Assembly (NCBI GenBank): GCA_023133315.1
Contig: JAGLWR010000017.1
Span: forward strand, 1-13,115
DNA length: 13,115 bases
Source: Methanomicrobia archaeon
GTDB lineage: Archaea; Methanobacteriota_B; Thermococci; Methanofastidiosales; B48-G16
Direction: 5' to 3'
Part shown: positions 1-7,013 of the stretch, piece by piece
How positions within the stretch are numbered: the stretch's first letter is position 1
Layout of the letters: each line of letters begins with the position of its first letter
The notes under the pieces: model-generated
What the model saw: the letters and a program-made list of their open reading frames with translations, nothing else
Told to the model about the DNA's origin: nothing
Databases searched by the model: none
Position numbers and translations under genes: made by a program

Positions 1-162
1 TTTTTTAAAATGTTCCTTTGTTTTTAATCCGTAATTTTCATTAAATCGTTCTTTTTCATAGTCTATATTAAAATGTTTAAAGATTTTTTTGTATCCTTGA
101 TATAACTGATTACTTGTATCCAGAAGAACTCCGTCAAAATCAAAGATAACTCCTTGTATCAT
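1..162 (-). CDS. HAD-superfamily hydrolase, N-terminal fragment (runs off left edge)
   Basis: Only the first 54 codons lie in the window; the reading frame is open to base 1. The protein begins MIQGVIFDFDGVLLDT, which is HAD motif I (DxDGV/T-x-x-D): the first Asp is the nucleophile that forms the phospho-aspartate and the second is the general acid/base. The following residues, predicted to be helical (about 17-45), look like the start of a C1-type cap, as in beta-phosphoglucomutase or phosphoglycolate phosphatase-like enzymes. Substrate cannot be told from this fragment. The ATG at 160-162 is supported by the immediate motif I and by a TATA-like element 25 nt upstream. It diverges from the Lhr gene across 135 bp. 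Family assignment is firm; the enzyme name is not. Confidence 0.85.
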   Translation of the reverse strand, partial: MIQGVIFDFDGVLLDTSNQLYQGYKKIFKHFNIDYEKERFNENYGLKTKEHFKK

Positions 163-180
163 GAATAATAAATTCCATAA

Positions 181-192
181 TTTAATTTAAAA
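181..192 (-). promoter_or_regulatory. TATA box for the HAD gene
   Basis: On the minus strand this reads TTTTAAATTAAA, centred about 25 nt upstream of the ATG at 162. That spacing places the transcription start at or next to the start codon, i.e. a leaderless mRNA. No Shine-Dalgarno sequence is seen. Confidence 0.55.
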
Positions 193-268
193 GTATCGAA
201 GATCATGCCTCGCTACGCTCACTCAAATTCCAAACATTAACTATGCATACACAAACTAATAGAAATCC

Positions 269-276
269 TTTTATTC
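269..276 (+). promoter_or_regulatory. TATA box for the Lhr helicase gene
   Basis: TTTTATTC centred about 25 nt upstream of the ATG at 298, again predicting a leaderless transcript. The rest of the 135-bp gap holds no gene that I can see, only a GC-richer patch at about 208-223. Confidence 0.5.
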
Positions 277-297
277 TTTATTACATAGTTAGTACTT

Positions 298-3066
298 ATG
301 GTTTATGAGCGGTTGGATAAGAGGATCCAGGATCTTCTGAAGGAGAGAGAATGGGATACGCCTACTGATCCGCAGGAAATGGGAGTGCCAAAGATCCTTG
401 AAGGTAAAAATACTCTTATCATTGCAAAAACAGGATCCGGGAAGACTGAAGCAGCGTTTCTTCCAGTTTTGAGTAAAATATTGCATATGAAAGAGAGGGG
501 GATAAAAGCACTGTACATAGCGCCTCTGAGAGCGTTAAACAGAGACCTTCTTGGAAGACTTGAGTGGTGGTGTGAGAATCTCGGTCTGAGAATCGAGGTA
601 CGGCATGGAGACACGAATCAGTATGCACGAAGAAAACAGGCGCTATCTCCTCCGGATATGTTAATTACAACTCCCGAAACTCTCCAGGCAATTTTAGTAG
701 GTAAAGTCATGAGAGAGCATCTGAAAAAAGTTAAGTACGTGATAGTAGACGAGATACACGAGCTGGCTACCGATAAACGTGGGTTTCAGCTTTCAATCGG
801 TCTGGAGCGATTGGTGGAGATAGCTGGAGATTTTGTGAGGATAGGTCTTTCGGCAACGGTCGGATCGCCGACAAAGGTTGGAAAGTTTTTGGTGGGCAAC
901 AGAGAGGTTGAAATAGTTAATGCTGCCGAAACGAAGGACATGGATATATCGATTCTCTACCCAGAACCCTCGGAAGATGATCAGGAACAGGCCGATGAAT
1001 TTGAAATAGGATTGGAAACGATGGCACGGATAAAGAAAATAAGAGATATTGTCGATCAGCACAGAAGTGTCCTGACATTTGTTAATACACGAGACATGGC
1101 TGAAATTTTATCGTCACGGTTTAATTTAATGAATACAGACATAGATGTACATCACTCTTCGCTGTCAAAGGAGATGAGAGTTGAGACAGAAAAACGGTTT
1201 AAAAACGAAGAGCTCAAATCATTGATCTGCACATCGTCGATGGAGTTAGGAATAGATGTTGGTGCTGTTGACCTTGTTATCCAATACATGTCGCCGAGAC
1301 AAGTGTCACGACTCGTGCAGAGAGTGGGAAGAAGCGGACACTCCGTAGAAAGAAGATCGAAGGGAGTTGTTATAGTAAACGATGAAGACGATGTTCTCGA
1401 AAGCATGGTGATAGTGCGGCGAGCATTAAACGGAGAATTGGAAGAGACGCACGTCCAGGAAAATCCCCTCGATGTTCTCGCCCACCAGGTAGCTGGATTG
1501 ACAATGGAGTATTACAGCATGGAGATAGATAAAGCTCATGAGATCATAAAGAGAGCGTATCCTTACAGAGATCTGAAAAAAGAGAAGTTGAAGGAAGTTA
1601 TAGATATATTGAGGTATATAGGCTTACTGTGGAGAGATGAAGAAAGATTCGGAAAGAAACGATCAACGCTCATCTATTATTTTGAAAACTTATCGATGAT
1701 CCCTGATACGAAACAGTATGTGATCATAGATATAGGATCGAGAAAACGGATCGGGGTATTAGATGAGGAGTTTATAGAGACGAGAGCAGAGGTAGGGGGA
1801 GTTTTCATCGTGAAGGGTAGAGCGTGGGAAATTCTCGATATAAAGGAGAGAGAAGTTCTCGTCAGCGAAGCTGAAAACATCGGGGCGGTTCCCGGATGGG
1901 AAGGAGAACTGATACCTGTACCCTTTGAAATAGCACGGGAAGTTGGAACATTGAGGTATTATATTTCCCGCAATAAAAAATTGGATGAGTACACGGCTGA
2001 TGAGAACTCGCTGGTGATAATAAAAAAATACATAAAAAATCAGGAGAAACTCGGGTTGGCCACGCACAAAAAACTTGTGATAGAGACGTACGAAAATTTT
2101 GTTATTCTCCATTCATGTTTTGGAACTGTGGTCAACGAGACATTAAGTATGGTTCTTTCATCGATCCTTTCTTCACGATTCGGAGCAAGCATTGCCGTGA
2201 GAGTAGACCCGTACAGAATCTGTTTCCAGTTTCCCATGCGGGGGGATGGGGAAATTTTAAAAGATGTTCTGGTAAACCTGAAACCTGAACAGGTAAAACC
2301 CATCCTCGAACTGACTTTAAAACGATCATCACTTTTCCAGTGGAAACTCGCCCAGGTAGCAAAACGATTCGGTGCGTTGACGAGAGATGCGGAGAGCTTT
2401 CACATAAAAAAGATACTCTATACATTCGAGGACTCACCGATATACGAAGAAACGCTCAGAGAACTTTTCAACGAAAAATTGGATGTCGGCACCACGGAGA
2501 ATATTCTGCAGAAAATTTCCTCGGGAAAATATGAGATCGCTCTGATTTATTCCAAGGACCCATCACCGTTTGCGTATCCCATCCTTGCAAAGATGGGGGC
2601 ATCTGGAATAATGACACCGAAGAGACCGTTAAAGGAGATACTGAAACTCTTAAAAAAGAGACTGGAAACAAAGAGGATCAAGCTCTTCTGCGTACACTGC
2701 GGAGAATGGTACTCTACAATGACAATAAAAAATCTGGAAGAATATCCACGATGCAGGCTCTGCCAGGCGAGGTTTTTGGCCATAGTAACAAAGAAAAACA
2801 AAGAAACGATTAAAGCTCTGAAAAAAAGATTGAAAAAACGTGAAATAACAGAAGAAGAGGAAGAATTGGTCATCAATGCGAAACGAACAGCAGATCTTAT
2901 GTTGGCGTACGGAAAGAAAGCTGCTTTAGTTCTTGCAGCGAGAGGCGTTGGACCCCAGACCGCCTCACGTATTCTCGCAAAAATGCAAGTTAATGAGGAC
3001 GAGCTTTTAAAGGATATTCTGGAAGCCGAAAAACAGTATGTGAGAACGAGAAAATACTGGGATTAA
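298..3066 (+). CDS. lhr: Lhr-family ATP-dependent DNA/RNA helicase
   Basis: 922-residue superfamily 2 helicase of the Lhr type, a 3'-5' ATP-driven translocase linked in archaea to DNA repair and RNA metabolism. Visible motifs: Q-motif region with Q26, Walker A AKTGSGKT (43-50), Walker B DEIH (151-154), motif III SAT (185-187), motif V SSMELGIDVG (313-322) and motif VI QRVGRSGH (341-348). The Lhr core (winged helix and Lhr-specific domain 4) should fill roughly 370-780. The tail carries C798-x2-C801 and C819-x2-C822, a likely zinc site, then a Lys/Glu-rich stretch and a GVGPQTASRIL helix-hairpin-helix-like motif (883-893). Full length, no frameshift. The first ATG fits a leaderless start. The stop codon overlaps the stop of the convergent HD gene. 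I do not assign it to a specific archaeal Lhr subgroup. Confidence 0.93.
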   Translation: MVYERLDKRIQDLLKEREWDTPTDPQEMGVPKILEGKNTLIIAKTGSGKTEAAFLPVLSKILHMKERGIKALYIAPLRALNRDLLGRLEWWCENLGLRIEVRHGDTNQYARRKQALSPPDMLITTPETLQAILVGKVMREHLKKVKYVIVDEIHELATDKRGFQLSIGLERLVEIAGDFVRIGLSATVGSPTKVGKFLVGNREVEIVNAAETKDMDISILYPEPSEDDQEQADEFEIGLETMARIKKIRDIVDQHRSVLTFVNTRDMAEILSSRFNLMNTDIDVHHSSLSKEMRVETEKRFKNEELKSLICTSSMELGIDVGAVDLVIQYMSPRQVSRLVQRVGRSGHSVERRSKGVVIVNDEDDVLESMVIVRRALNGELEETHVQENPLDVLAHQVAGLTMEYYSMEIDKAHEIIKRAYPYRDLKKEKLKEVIDILRYIGLLWRDEERFGKKRSTLIYYFENLSMIPDTKQYVIIDIGSRKRIGVLDEEFIETRAEVGGVFIVKGRAWEILDIKEREVLVSEAENIGAVPGWEGELIPVPFEIAREVGTLRYYISRNKKLDEYTADENSLVIIKKYIKNQEKLGLATHKKLVIETYENFVILHSCFGTVVNETLSMVLSSILSSRFGASIAVRVDPYRICFQFPMRGDGEILKDVLVNLKPEQVKPILELTLKRSSLFQWKLAQVAKRFGALTRDAESFHIKKILYTFEDSPIYEETLRELFNEKLDVGTTENILQKISSGKYEIALIYSKDPSPFAYPILAKMGASGIMTPKRPLKEILKLLKKRLETKRIKLFCVHCGEWYSTMTIKNLEEYPRCRLCQARFLAIVTKKNKETIKALKKRLKKREITEEEEELVINAKRTADLMLAYGKKAALVLAARGVGPQTASRILAKMQVNEDELLKDILEAEKQYVRTRKYWD

Positions 3067-3608
3067 AGTTTTCTTCTCTTTTTCAACTCTTCAAAGATCT
3101 CTTTAACGATATCAAACTTGAAATCTCTGAAGTTAAACTCGTTATCCCAGAACCGATCTAACCTGTGTCCCTGCTTTTCGTACTCGTAACACTGGATCAT
3201 CATTTCTAATTTGTCCGCAGCCCTGACGATTTGAGCTTCTGTACTCTTCCTATCCTCAAACTCTTCCCAGAGAGCGTAGTAAGTATCTCCATTTTCTATA
3301 TTTTTAAAAAGGTCTTTGCAGGCTTCTTTTTCTGCCCTGCTTTTATTTTCTTCTCCTAAATATTTCAAAGATTCATAAGGTATGTCCCCTATTTTGCTTT
3401 CTGCAATGTCGTGGAGTAGTGATATCTTCAACAGTTTCTCCATATCTATTTCGTATCGATCTTTCAAAAGATCTCCAAGAAGCATGCTGAGAACACAGAC
3501 TCTGAAACAGTGATCAGCGACACTTTCCCCGTCTATTCCATTGATGATCCATCCTGCCCTTTTTATATTTTTTAATTTCCCTATTTCTAAAAGAAAATTC
3601 AAGGTCAT
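3063..3608 (-). CDS. HD-domain protein, HDDC2/YfbR-like 5'-deoxynucleotidase
   Basis: 181 residues. The metal-binding HD set is visible: H33 (ADH), H66-D67 (LLHD) followed by E70 and D75 (AESKIGDI), and D132 (AADKLEM). The layout, including N-terminal KR-GW, ESVADH and later LWEEFEDRKSTEAQ, matches the HDDC2/YfbR branch, whose studied members dephosphorylate deoxyribonucleoside 5'-monophosphates with a divalent metal. The likely role is dNMP turnover in the cytoplasm, in keeping with the dut and adk genes nearby, although no operon links them. No signal or membrane segment. The ATG at 3606-3608 sits about 26 nt from a TATA box shared with serS. The stop codon overlaps that of lhr. Family call is strong; substrate is inferred. 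Confidence 0.85.
   Translation of the reverse strand: MTLNFLLEIGKLKNIKRAGWIINGIDGESVADHCFRVCVLSMLLGDLLKDRYEIDMEKLLKISLLHDIAESKIGDIPYESLKYLGEENKSRAEKEACKDLFKNIENGDTYYALWEEFEDRKSTEAQIVRAADKLEMMIQCYEYEKQGHRLDRFWDNEFNFRDFKFDIVKEIFEELKKRRKL
3069..3083 (+). terminator. T-rich terminator after lhr
   Basis: TTTTCTTCTCTTTTT begins 3 nt after the lhr stop, inside the last codons of the convergent HD gene. Archaeal termination uses T-tracts without a required hairpin, so this is a plausible stop signal for lhr. Confidence 0.4.
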
Positions 3609-3630
3609 AGTACTACATACAACGAAAATG

Positions 3631-3640
3631 TTTTAAATAT
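3631..3640. promoter_or_regulatory. Single TATA element shared by the divergent HD and serS genes
   Basis: TTTTAAATAT in the 50-bp gap. Its TTTAAA core (3632-3637) is a palindrome centred at 3634.5, which is 24.5 nt from the serS ATG (3659) and 26.5 nt from the HD-gene ATG (3608). Both distances match leaderless spacing. No second TATA-like block is present in the gap. Confidence 0.55.
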
Positions 3641-3658
3641 TATTGCTCAAGAGAGAAC

Positions 3659-4924
3659 ATGCTCGATATCAATCTGATCAGAAATAATCCAGATCTCGTA
3701 CTTTCTGATCTTAAAAAGAGAAATGATACAGAGAAACTTCTCTGGATAGATGATATTCTCACGCTTGATAAAGAATGGAGAACTCTCAAGAGTAAAACAG
3801 ATGAACTAAGGCACAGAAGAAATAAAGTGGCTTTGGAGATAGGAATATTAAAAAAAGAAGGTAAAGATGCTTCAGAAAAAATAAAAGAAGCTGCCGAGAT
3901 ACCTAAAAAGATAGAAAAGATGGAAAAAGAGATGAATGCCAAAAGAGAAAAGATAGATTACTATCTCAAGAGACTGCCCAATATTCTCCACGACTCTGTT
4001 CCCGTAGGGGACGAAAATAGCCCTATTAAAGTTGTGGGAGAAAAACCACAATTTGATTTTGAACCGAAGAGCCACATAGATCTCGCAGAAAATCTTGATA
4101 TAGGCGATTTTGAGAGAGCTGCAAAGATCGCTGGAGCACGATTCTTCTTTTTAAAAGGAAAGCTGACAGTTCTGGATTTTGCACTTCAATATTATGCAAT
4201 GGAGTTTATGATCAAACGAGGATATGAACCAATTTATCCCCCTTACATGATGAACAGAAAAGCGTATGAGGGCGTTACGGACCTGAGAGATTTTGAAGAC
4301 GTGATGTATAAGATAGAAGGCGAGGATCTATATCTTATAGCCACATCAGAACATCCTTTAACGGCTATGTATCTCGATGAAATACTGAATCCGAAAGATT
4401 TACCAAAAAAATGTTGTGGAATTTCAGCGTGTTTCAGAAAAGAAGCTGGAACTCACGGGAGAGAAACAAAAGGATTCTTTAGAGTCCATCAATTTAATAA
4501 AATAGAACAGATAGTCATCTGCAAACCTGAAGAATCGTGGGAATACCATGAAGAGTTATTAAAAAATGCAACGGATTTGTTTGAAACTCTGGAATTGCAT
4601 TTCAGAGTTGTCAATATATGTACGGGAGATATAGGAACTGTCGCAGCTAAAAAGTACGATATAGAGACGTGGATGCCAGTCCAAAATGAGTACAGAGAGG
4701 TAGTTTCATGTTCTAACTGTACAGATTACCAGGCGAGAAGGCTTAACATGAGATACAGAACAAAAGAAGGCAATAAATTTGTACATACGCTCAATTCCAC
4801 ATGCATAGCAACTACAAGGGCATTGGTAGCTATTTTAGAGAACTTCCAGAATGCTGACGGCAGTATAACGATGCCGAAAGTGCTGAGAAAATATACGGGA
4901 TTTGAAAAAATAGAAAAAGAATAG
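3659..4924 (+). CDS. serS: Seryl-tRNA synthetase
   Basis: 421-residue class II synthetase that charges tRNA-Ser (and tRNA-Sec where present). The N-terminus MLDINLIRNNPDLV and a charged helical hairpin at about 30-105 form the tRNA-binding coiled-coil arm of the standard SerRS. Core signatures: TSEHP (229-233), motif 2 FRKEAGTHGRETKGFFRVHQF (259-279), the SCSNCTDYQARR serine/ATP-site segment (350-361), and motif 3 (NSTCIATTRALVAILENFQ, 379-397). It is the common form, not the rare methanogen SerRS. Full length, leaderless start, and its stop is one base from the stop of the convergent EamA gene. Confidence 0.97.
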   Translation: MLDINLIRNNPDLVLSDLKKRNDTEKLLWIDDILTLDKEWRTLKSKTDELRHRRNKVALEIGILKKEGKDASEKIKEAAEIPKKIEKMEKEMNAKREKIDYYLKRLPNILHDSVPVGDENSPIKVVGEKPQFDFEPKSHIDLAENLDIGDFERAAKIAGARFFFLKGKLTVLDFALQYYAMEFMIKRGYEPIYPPYMMNRKAYEGVTDLRDFEDVMYKIEGEDLYLIATSEHPLTAMYLDEILNPKDLPKKCCGISACFRKEAGTHGRETKGFFRVHQFNKIEQIVICKPEESWEYHEELLKNATDLFETLELHFRVVNICTGDIGTVAAKKYDIETWMPVQNEYREVVSCSNCTDYQARRLNMRYRTKEGNKFVHTLNSTCIATTRALVAILENFQNADGSITMPKVLRKYTGFEKIEKE

Positions 4925-4935
4925 GTTACTTTTTT
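4903..4935. terminator. Bidirectional T-tract region between serS and the EamA gene
   Basis: On the plus strand T6 (4930-4935) follows the serS stop by five bases. On the minus strand the last serS codons, rich in AAA/GAA, give T5 and T6 runs within about 20 nt past the EamA stop. Each gene's likely terminator therefore lies within its neighbour's last codons. Confidence 0.45.
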
Positions 4936-5774
4936 AAAAATTTTCGGTTGCCCTTAATTTCAGCGAGTATCATGCCGAGAAGAATGAATACACACCCCCC
5001 AATTTTTCTTAGGGTAAAAACTTCATTTATTAGAATATACGAGCATACTGCTGCAAAAACGGGCTCCATTGCAAATATCAACGCGGTATGTGTTGGAGAG
5101 ACATGTTTCTGTGCTGCATTCTGGATTAAAAATGCTAAAACCGTAGCAAAAATGGCTGTTATTATCAAAGCTTCCAAAATAACTATATTAAATTCAAATG
5201 GCCCCTCTGTAAAGCTGAAAAAAAGAGAGAATAGAGCTACAGTTCCTATCTGGATCGTTGTAATTAAAAAAGTGTCCATTTTTGGGGAGTATTTTCCCAC
5301 TAAAATAATATGCATCGCAAAAGAGAACGCGCACATCAGGATCAAAAAATCTCCATAACTGATTGTAAATTCCTGAAATGATAAAAATACAAGACCGATA
5401 CTCGCCAGCGCTACTCCAATCAGAACATGGGTTCCCGGTTTTATTTTTAAGATCATGGAAGATAAAAATGGAACTATCACCACTGATAGTCCTGTAATAA
5501 ATCCTGCATTTGCCGGAGTAGTGTATTTAAGACCTACCGTTTGAAATGCATATCCCAAAAAAAGAAAAATCCCAATAAAAAATCCGGATTTTAATATATC
5601 TGAGTTTAAATTCTTTATTCTTTTGATAGAGATTAATAAAAGGAGCAAAAATGCGATTGAGAATCTACAAAATAGGAAACTGAATGGAGGGATAAACTCT
5701 ATGGCTTCTTTTACTGTGACAAAAGTTAACCCCCAGAAGAACGTTACCATCAGTAAAGAGAGATCGCTTTTCAT
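4926..5774 (-). CDS. EamA/DMT-family transporter
   Basis: 282-residue membrane protein with the two-EamA-repeat layout of the drug/metabolite transporter superfamily, about ten hydrophobic helices. Visible landmarks are the N-terminal FFWGLTFVTVKEAIEFIPP and R of the CRF segment in the first repeat, and the second-repeat sequence THTALIFAMEPVFAAVCSYI with the conserved Glu-Pro pair. Members export amino acids, nucleosides or other small metabolites; the substrate cannot be read here. I place the start at the ATG at 5772-5774 because MKSDLSLLMVTFFWG is a normal start for the family and a TATA box lies 24 nt upstream. The frame stays open to 5945, but that extension would cover the lsm promoter and start and is not hydrophobic in the right way. 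Convergent with serS. Confidence 0.9.
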   Translation of the reverse strand: MKSDLSLLMVTFFWGLTFVTVKEAIEFIPPFSFLFCRFSIAFLLLLLISIKRIKNLNSDILKSGFFIGIFLFLGYAFQTVGLKYTTPANAGFITGLSVVIVPFLSSMILKIKPGTHVLIGVALASIGLVFLSFQEFTISYGDFLILMCAFSFAMHIILVGKYSPKMDTFLITTIQIGTVALFSLFFSFTEGPFEFNIVILEALIITAIFATVLAFLIQNAAQKHVSPTHTALIFAMEPVFAAVCSYILINEVFTLRKIGGCVFILLGMILAEIKGNRKFLKK

Positions 5775-5792
5775 ATTGGTTATTATATCTAT

Positions 5793-5802
5793 GAAAATAA
5801 AA
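5793..5802 (-). promoter_or_regulatory. TATA box for the EamA transporter
   Basis: Reads CTTTTATTTTC on the minus strand with its centre about 24 nt upstream of the ATG at 5774. It supports that start over the longer open frame and predicts a leaderless mRNA. Confidence 0.5.
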
Positions 5803-5818
5803 GACTGTCTACAAAAAA

Positions 5819-5827
5819 CTTTTATAT
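5819..5827 (+). promoter_or_regulatory. TATA box for the lsm-dut cluster
   Basis: CTTTTATAT, a good archaeal TATA match, centred about 25 nt upstream of the lsm ATG at 5848. Unlike the shared elements elsewhere in the window, this gap has a separate TATA box for each direction. Confidence 0.6.
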
Positions 5828-5847
5828 GGAAGAAAGAAGATTGTCTT

Positions 5848-6078
5848 ATGGATGAATATAAACCGTTTGACATGGTACATAAAAGCCTCAACAAAACTGT
5901 AGTAGTAGCACTGAAAGACGGCAGATTTCTGAAAGGGAGACTCATAGGTTATGATACTGAGCTTAATCTTTCAATGGATAATGCAGAGATATACAACGAC
6001 GAAATGAAGAAAAAACTCGGGGTAGTTGTAATAAGAAAAAATAATGTACTCAGTTTTACGCCAGGGGATACATTGTAA
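5848..6078 (+). CDS. Archaeal Sm-like (LSm) RNA-binding protein
   Basis: 76 residues, the usual size for an archaeal SmAP that forms a ring of subunits binding U-rich RNA. Sm1 motif: LKDGRFLKGRLIGYDTELNL (22-41), with D36 and N40 of the RNA-binding loop. Sm2 motif: GVVVIRKNNVLSF (58-70). Two positions depart from consensus: loop 3 is D-T-E-L-N where D-x-H-M-N is usual, and Sm2 has IRK where IRG is usual. The start at ATG 5848 is chosen from the TATA box and the family length; the open frame upstream to 5623 is antisense to the transporter. Its TAA overlaps the dut ATG by one base. In many archaea an lsm gene precedes rpl37e; here it precedes dut. Confidence 0.88.
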   Translation: MDEYKPFDMVHKSLNKTVVVALKDGRFLKGRLIGYDTELNLSMDNAEIYNDEMKKKLGVVVIRKNNVLSFTPGDTL

Positions 6079-6542
6079 TGATCTTGTCTGACAAAGATAT
6101 TCTCAGATACCTGGAAAATGGAGAGCTGATAATAAATCCTTTCAACGAGGACAGCCTTCAGCCTTCGGGATATGATTTACGATTTAGTGGAGAATACTTT
6201 CTGGATGAGAATCGCTTTAAAAAAAATATTTTTGAATTTCCGCCAAAAAAACACGGGATTTTATCTACTCTGGAAAAGATAGGTCTGAAGAACCTGATAG
6301 GAGATATAAAATTAAGATCATCATTTTGCAGAGAAGGACTGATAGGAAGTTTTGGATGGGTTGATCCGGGATGGGTAGGCGTTCTCTCTCTTTCAGTATT
6401 TAATTCCAACGAAAACTCTGTGACAATAAAAAAAGGAGAACAATTTGCACAGATAGCCTTTGTAACTCTATCTTCCGATGTTAAAAAAGAATATAACGGA
6501 AAATATAAGTGGAGTGAGGGTTTAGAAGCGAGCAAACGTTAA
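6078..6542 (+). CDS. dut: Archaeal dUTP diphosphatase (Dcd/Dut fold)
   Basis: 154 residues of the dCTP deaminase/dUTPase trimer fold. Motifs: SLQPSGYDLR (26-35), LRSSFCREGLIGS (79-91), GWVDPGWVG (93-101) with D96, and FAQIAF (123-128). dUTPase hydrolyses dUTP to dUMP and PPi, keeping uracil out of DNA and supplying dUMP for thymidylate. Dcd-type deaminases need a Glu in the strand after this Asp (as in the LEF/LEI segment); here the segment is LSLSVFN, with S106 in that place. I recall archaeal proteins annotated as dUTPase with a WVDPGW segment also lacking that Glu, so I prefer dUTPase over deaminase. Translationally coupled to lsm (TAATG). Confidence 0.85.
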   Translation: MILSDKDILRYLENGELIINPFNEDSLQPSGYDLRFSGEYFLDENRFKKNIFEFPPKKHGILSTLEKIGLKNLIGDIKLRSSFCREGLIGSFGWVDPGWVGVLSLSVFNSNENSVTIKKGEQFAQIAFVTLSSDVKKEYNGKYKWSEGLEASKR

Positions 6543-6574
6543 TTTTGTAATAAATAAAAACAAAGGCGATAAAA

Positions 6575-6940
6575 ATGGAAAACTATAAAACGAGAGTATT
6601 TGATGTTCTTGAATTCATTTCGGGAGCTTGTGGCAGTATGTTATTTCTCATTCTTCTACAGAGTAAACATTATATATTTTCAATCCCCCTTATTTTTTTT
6701 ATTTTATCTGTAATCCATCCAATCTTTAGTAATATTTTAGTAGATGAAGAAGGAATAACCATTAGAACTAGTTTTTATCACTCAAATATATACTTTTATG
6801 AACTTATCAAAAAACTAGAGATAAAAAAGAGAAGAATAAAACTAAAGGGACAATTTCCGAATCCTGATTATGTTTTACTTTTCAATCCGGAAATAATCAA
6901 AGAGGGTATCAAGAAATACAAACCAGAGTTGTTGGAATGA
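6575..6940 (+). CDS. Small membrane protein of unknown function
   Basis: 121 residues, not recognised. Two hydrophobic segments (about 12-26 and 33-52) are joined by a short QSKHY turn. A cytoplasm-like tail of about 65 residues follows: EEGITIRTSFYHSNIYFYEL, then a very basic LEIKKRRIKLK stretch and a Pro/Asp region. A hairpin of two helices followed by beta-rich sequence resembles small bacterial-PH-like membrane proteins, but that is only a shape comparison. It starts 32 nt after dut with AGGCGAT at 6564-6570, a one-mismatch Shine-Dalgarno 4 nt from the ATG. There is no clear TATA box, so it probably belongs to the lsm-dut transcript. It looks more AT-rich than its neighbours. Real gene likely; function unknown. 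Confidence 0.65.
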   Translation: MENYKTRVFDVLEFISGACGSMLFLILLQSKHYIFSIPLIFFILSVIHPIFSNILVDEEGITIRTSFYHSNIYFYELIKKLEIKKRRIKLKGQFPNPDYVLLFNPEIIKEGIKKYKPELLE

Positions 6941-6985
6941 CGATTATACGCCCTTTGCATGCCTTCTATTATGAGAAAGAACAAG

Positions 6986-6995
6986 TTTTATATAT
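6986..6995 (+). promoter_or_regulatory. TATA box for the PhoU/RCK_C pair
   Basis: TTTTATATAT, the strongest TATA-like match in the window, centred about 24-27 nt before the tandem ATGs at 7014 and 7017. A GGAG at 7004-7007 sits 6 nt before the ATG, but by TATA spacing it would lie outside the mRNA, so either the start site is earlier than usual or the GGAG is chance. Confidence 0.6.
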
Positions 6996-7013
6996 CCAAA
7001 AAAGGAGTATTAG

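Noticed and set aside
5623..5847. N-terminal extension of the LSm protein
   Set aside because: It is antisense to the transporter gene, is not Sm-like, and would place the start upstream of the TATA box at 5819-5827.
5775..5945. N-terminal extension of the EamA transporter
   Set aside because: It crosses the lsm start and both promoters, is not a membrane segment, and the family normally starts near the ATG at 5774.
6934..6990. C/D-box-like sRNA (ATGACGA near 6938)
   Set aside because: No convincing D box or paired C'/D' boxes, and the C-box match is imperfect and lies on the stop codon of the preceding gene.
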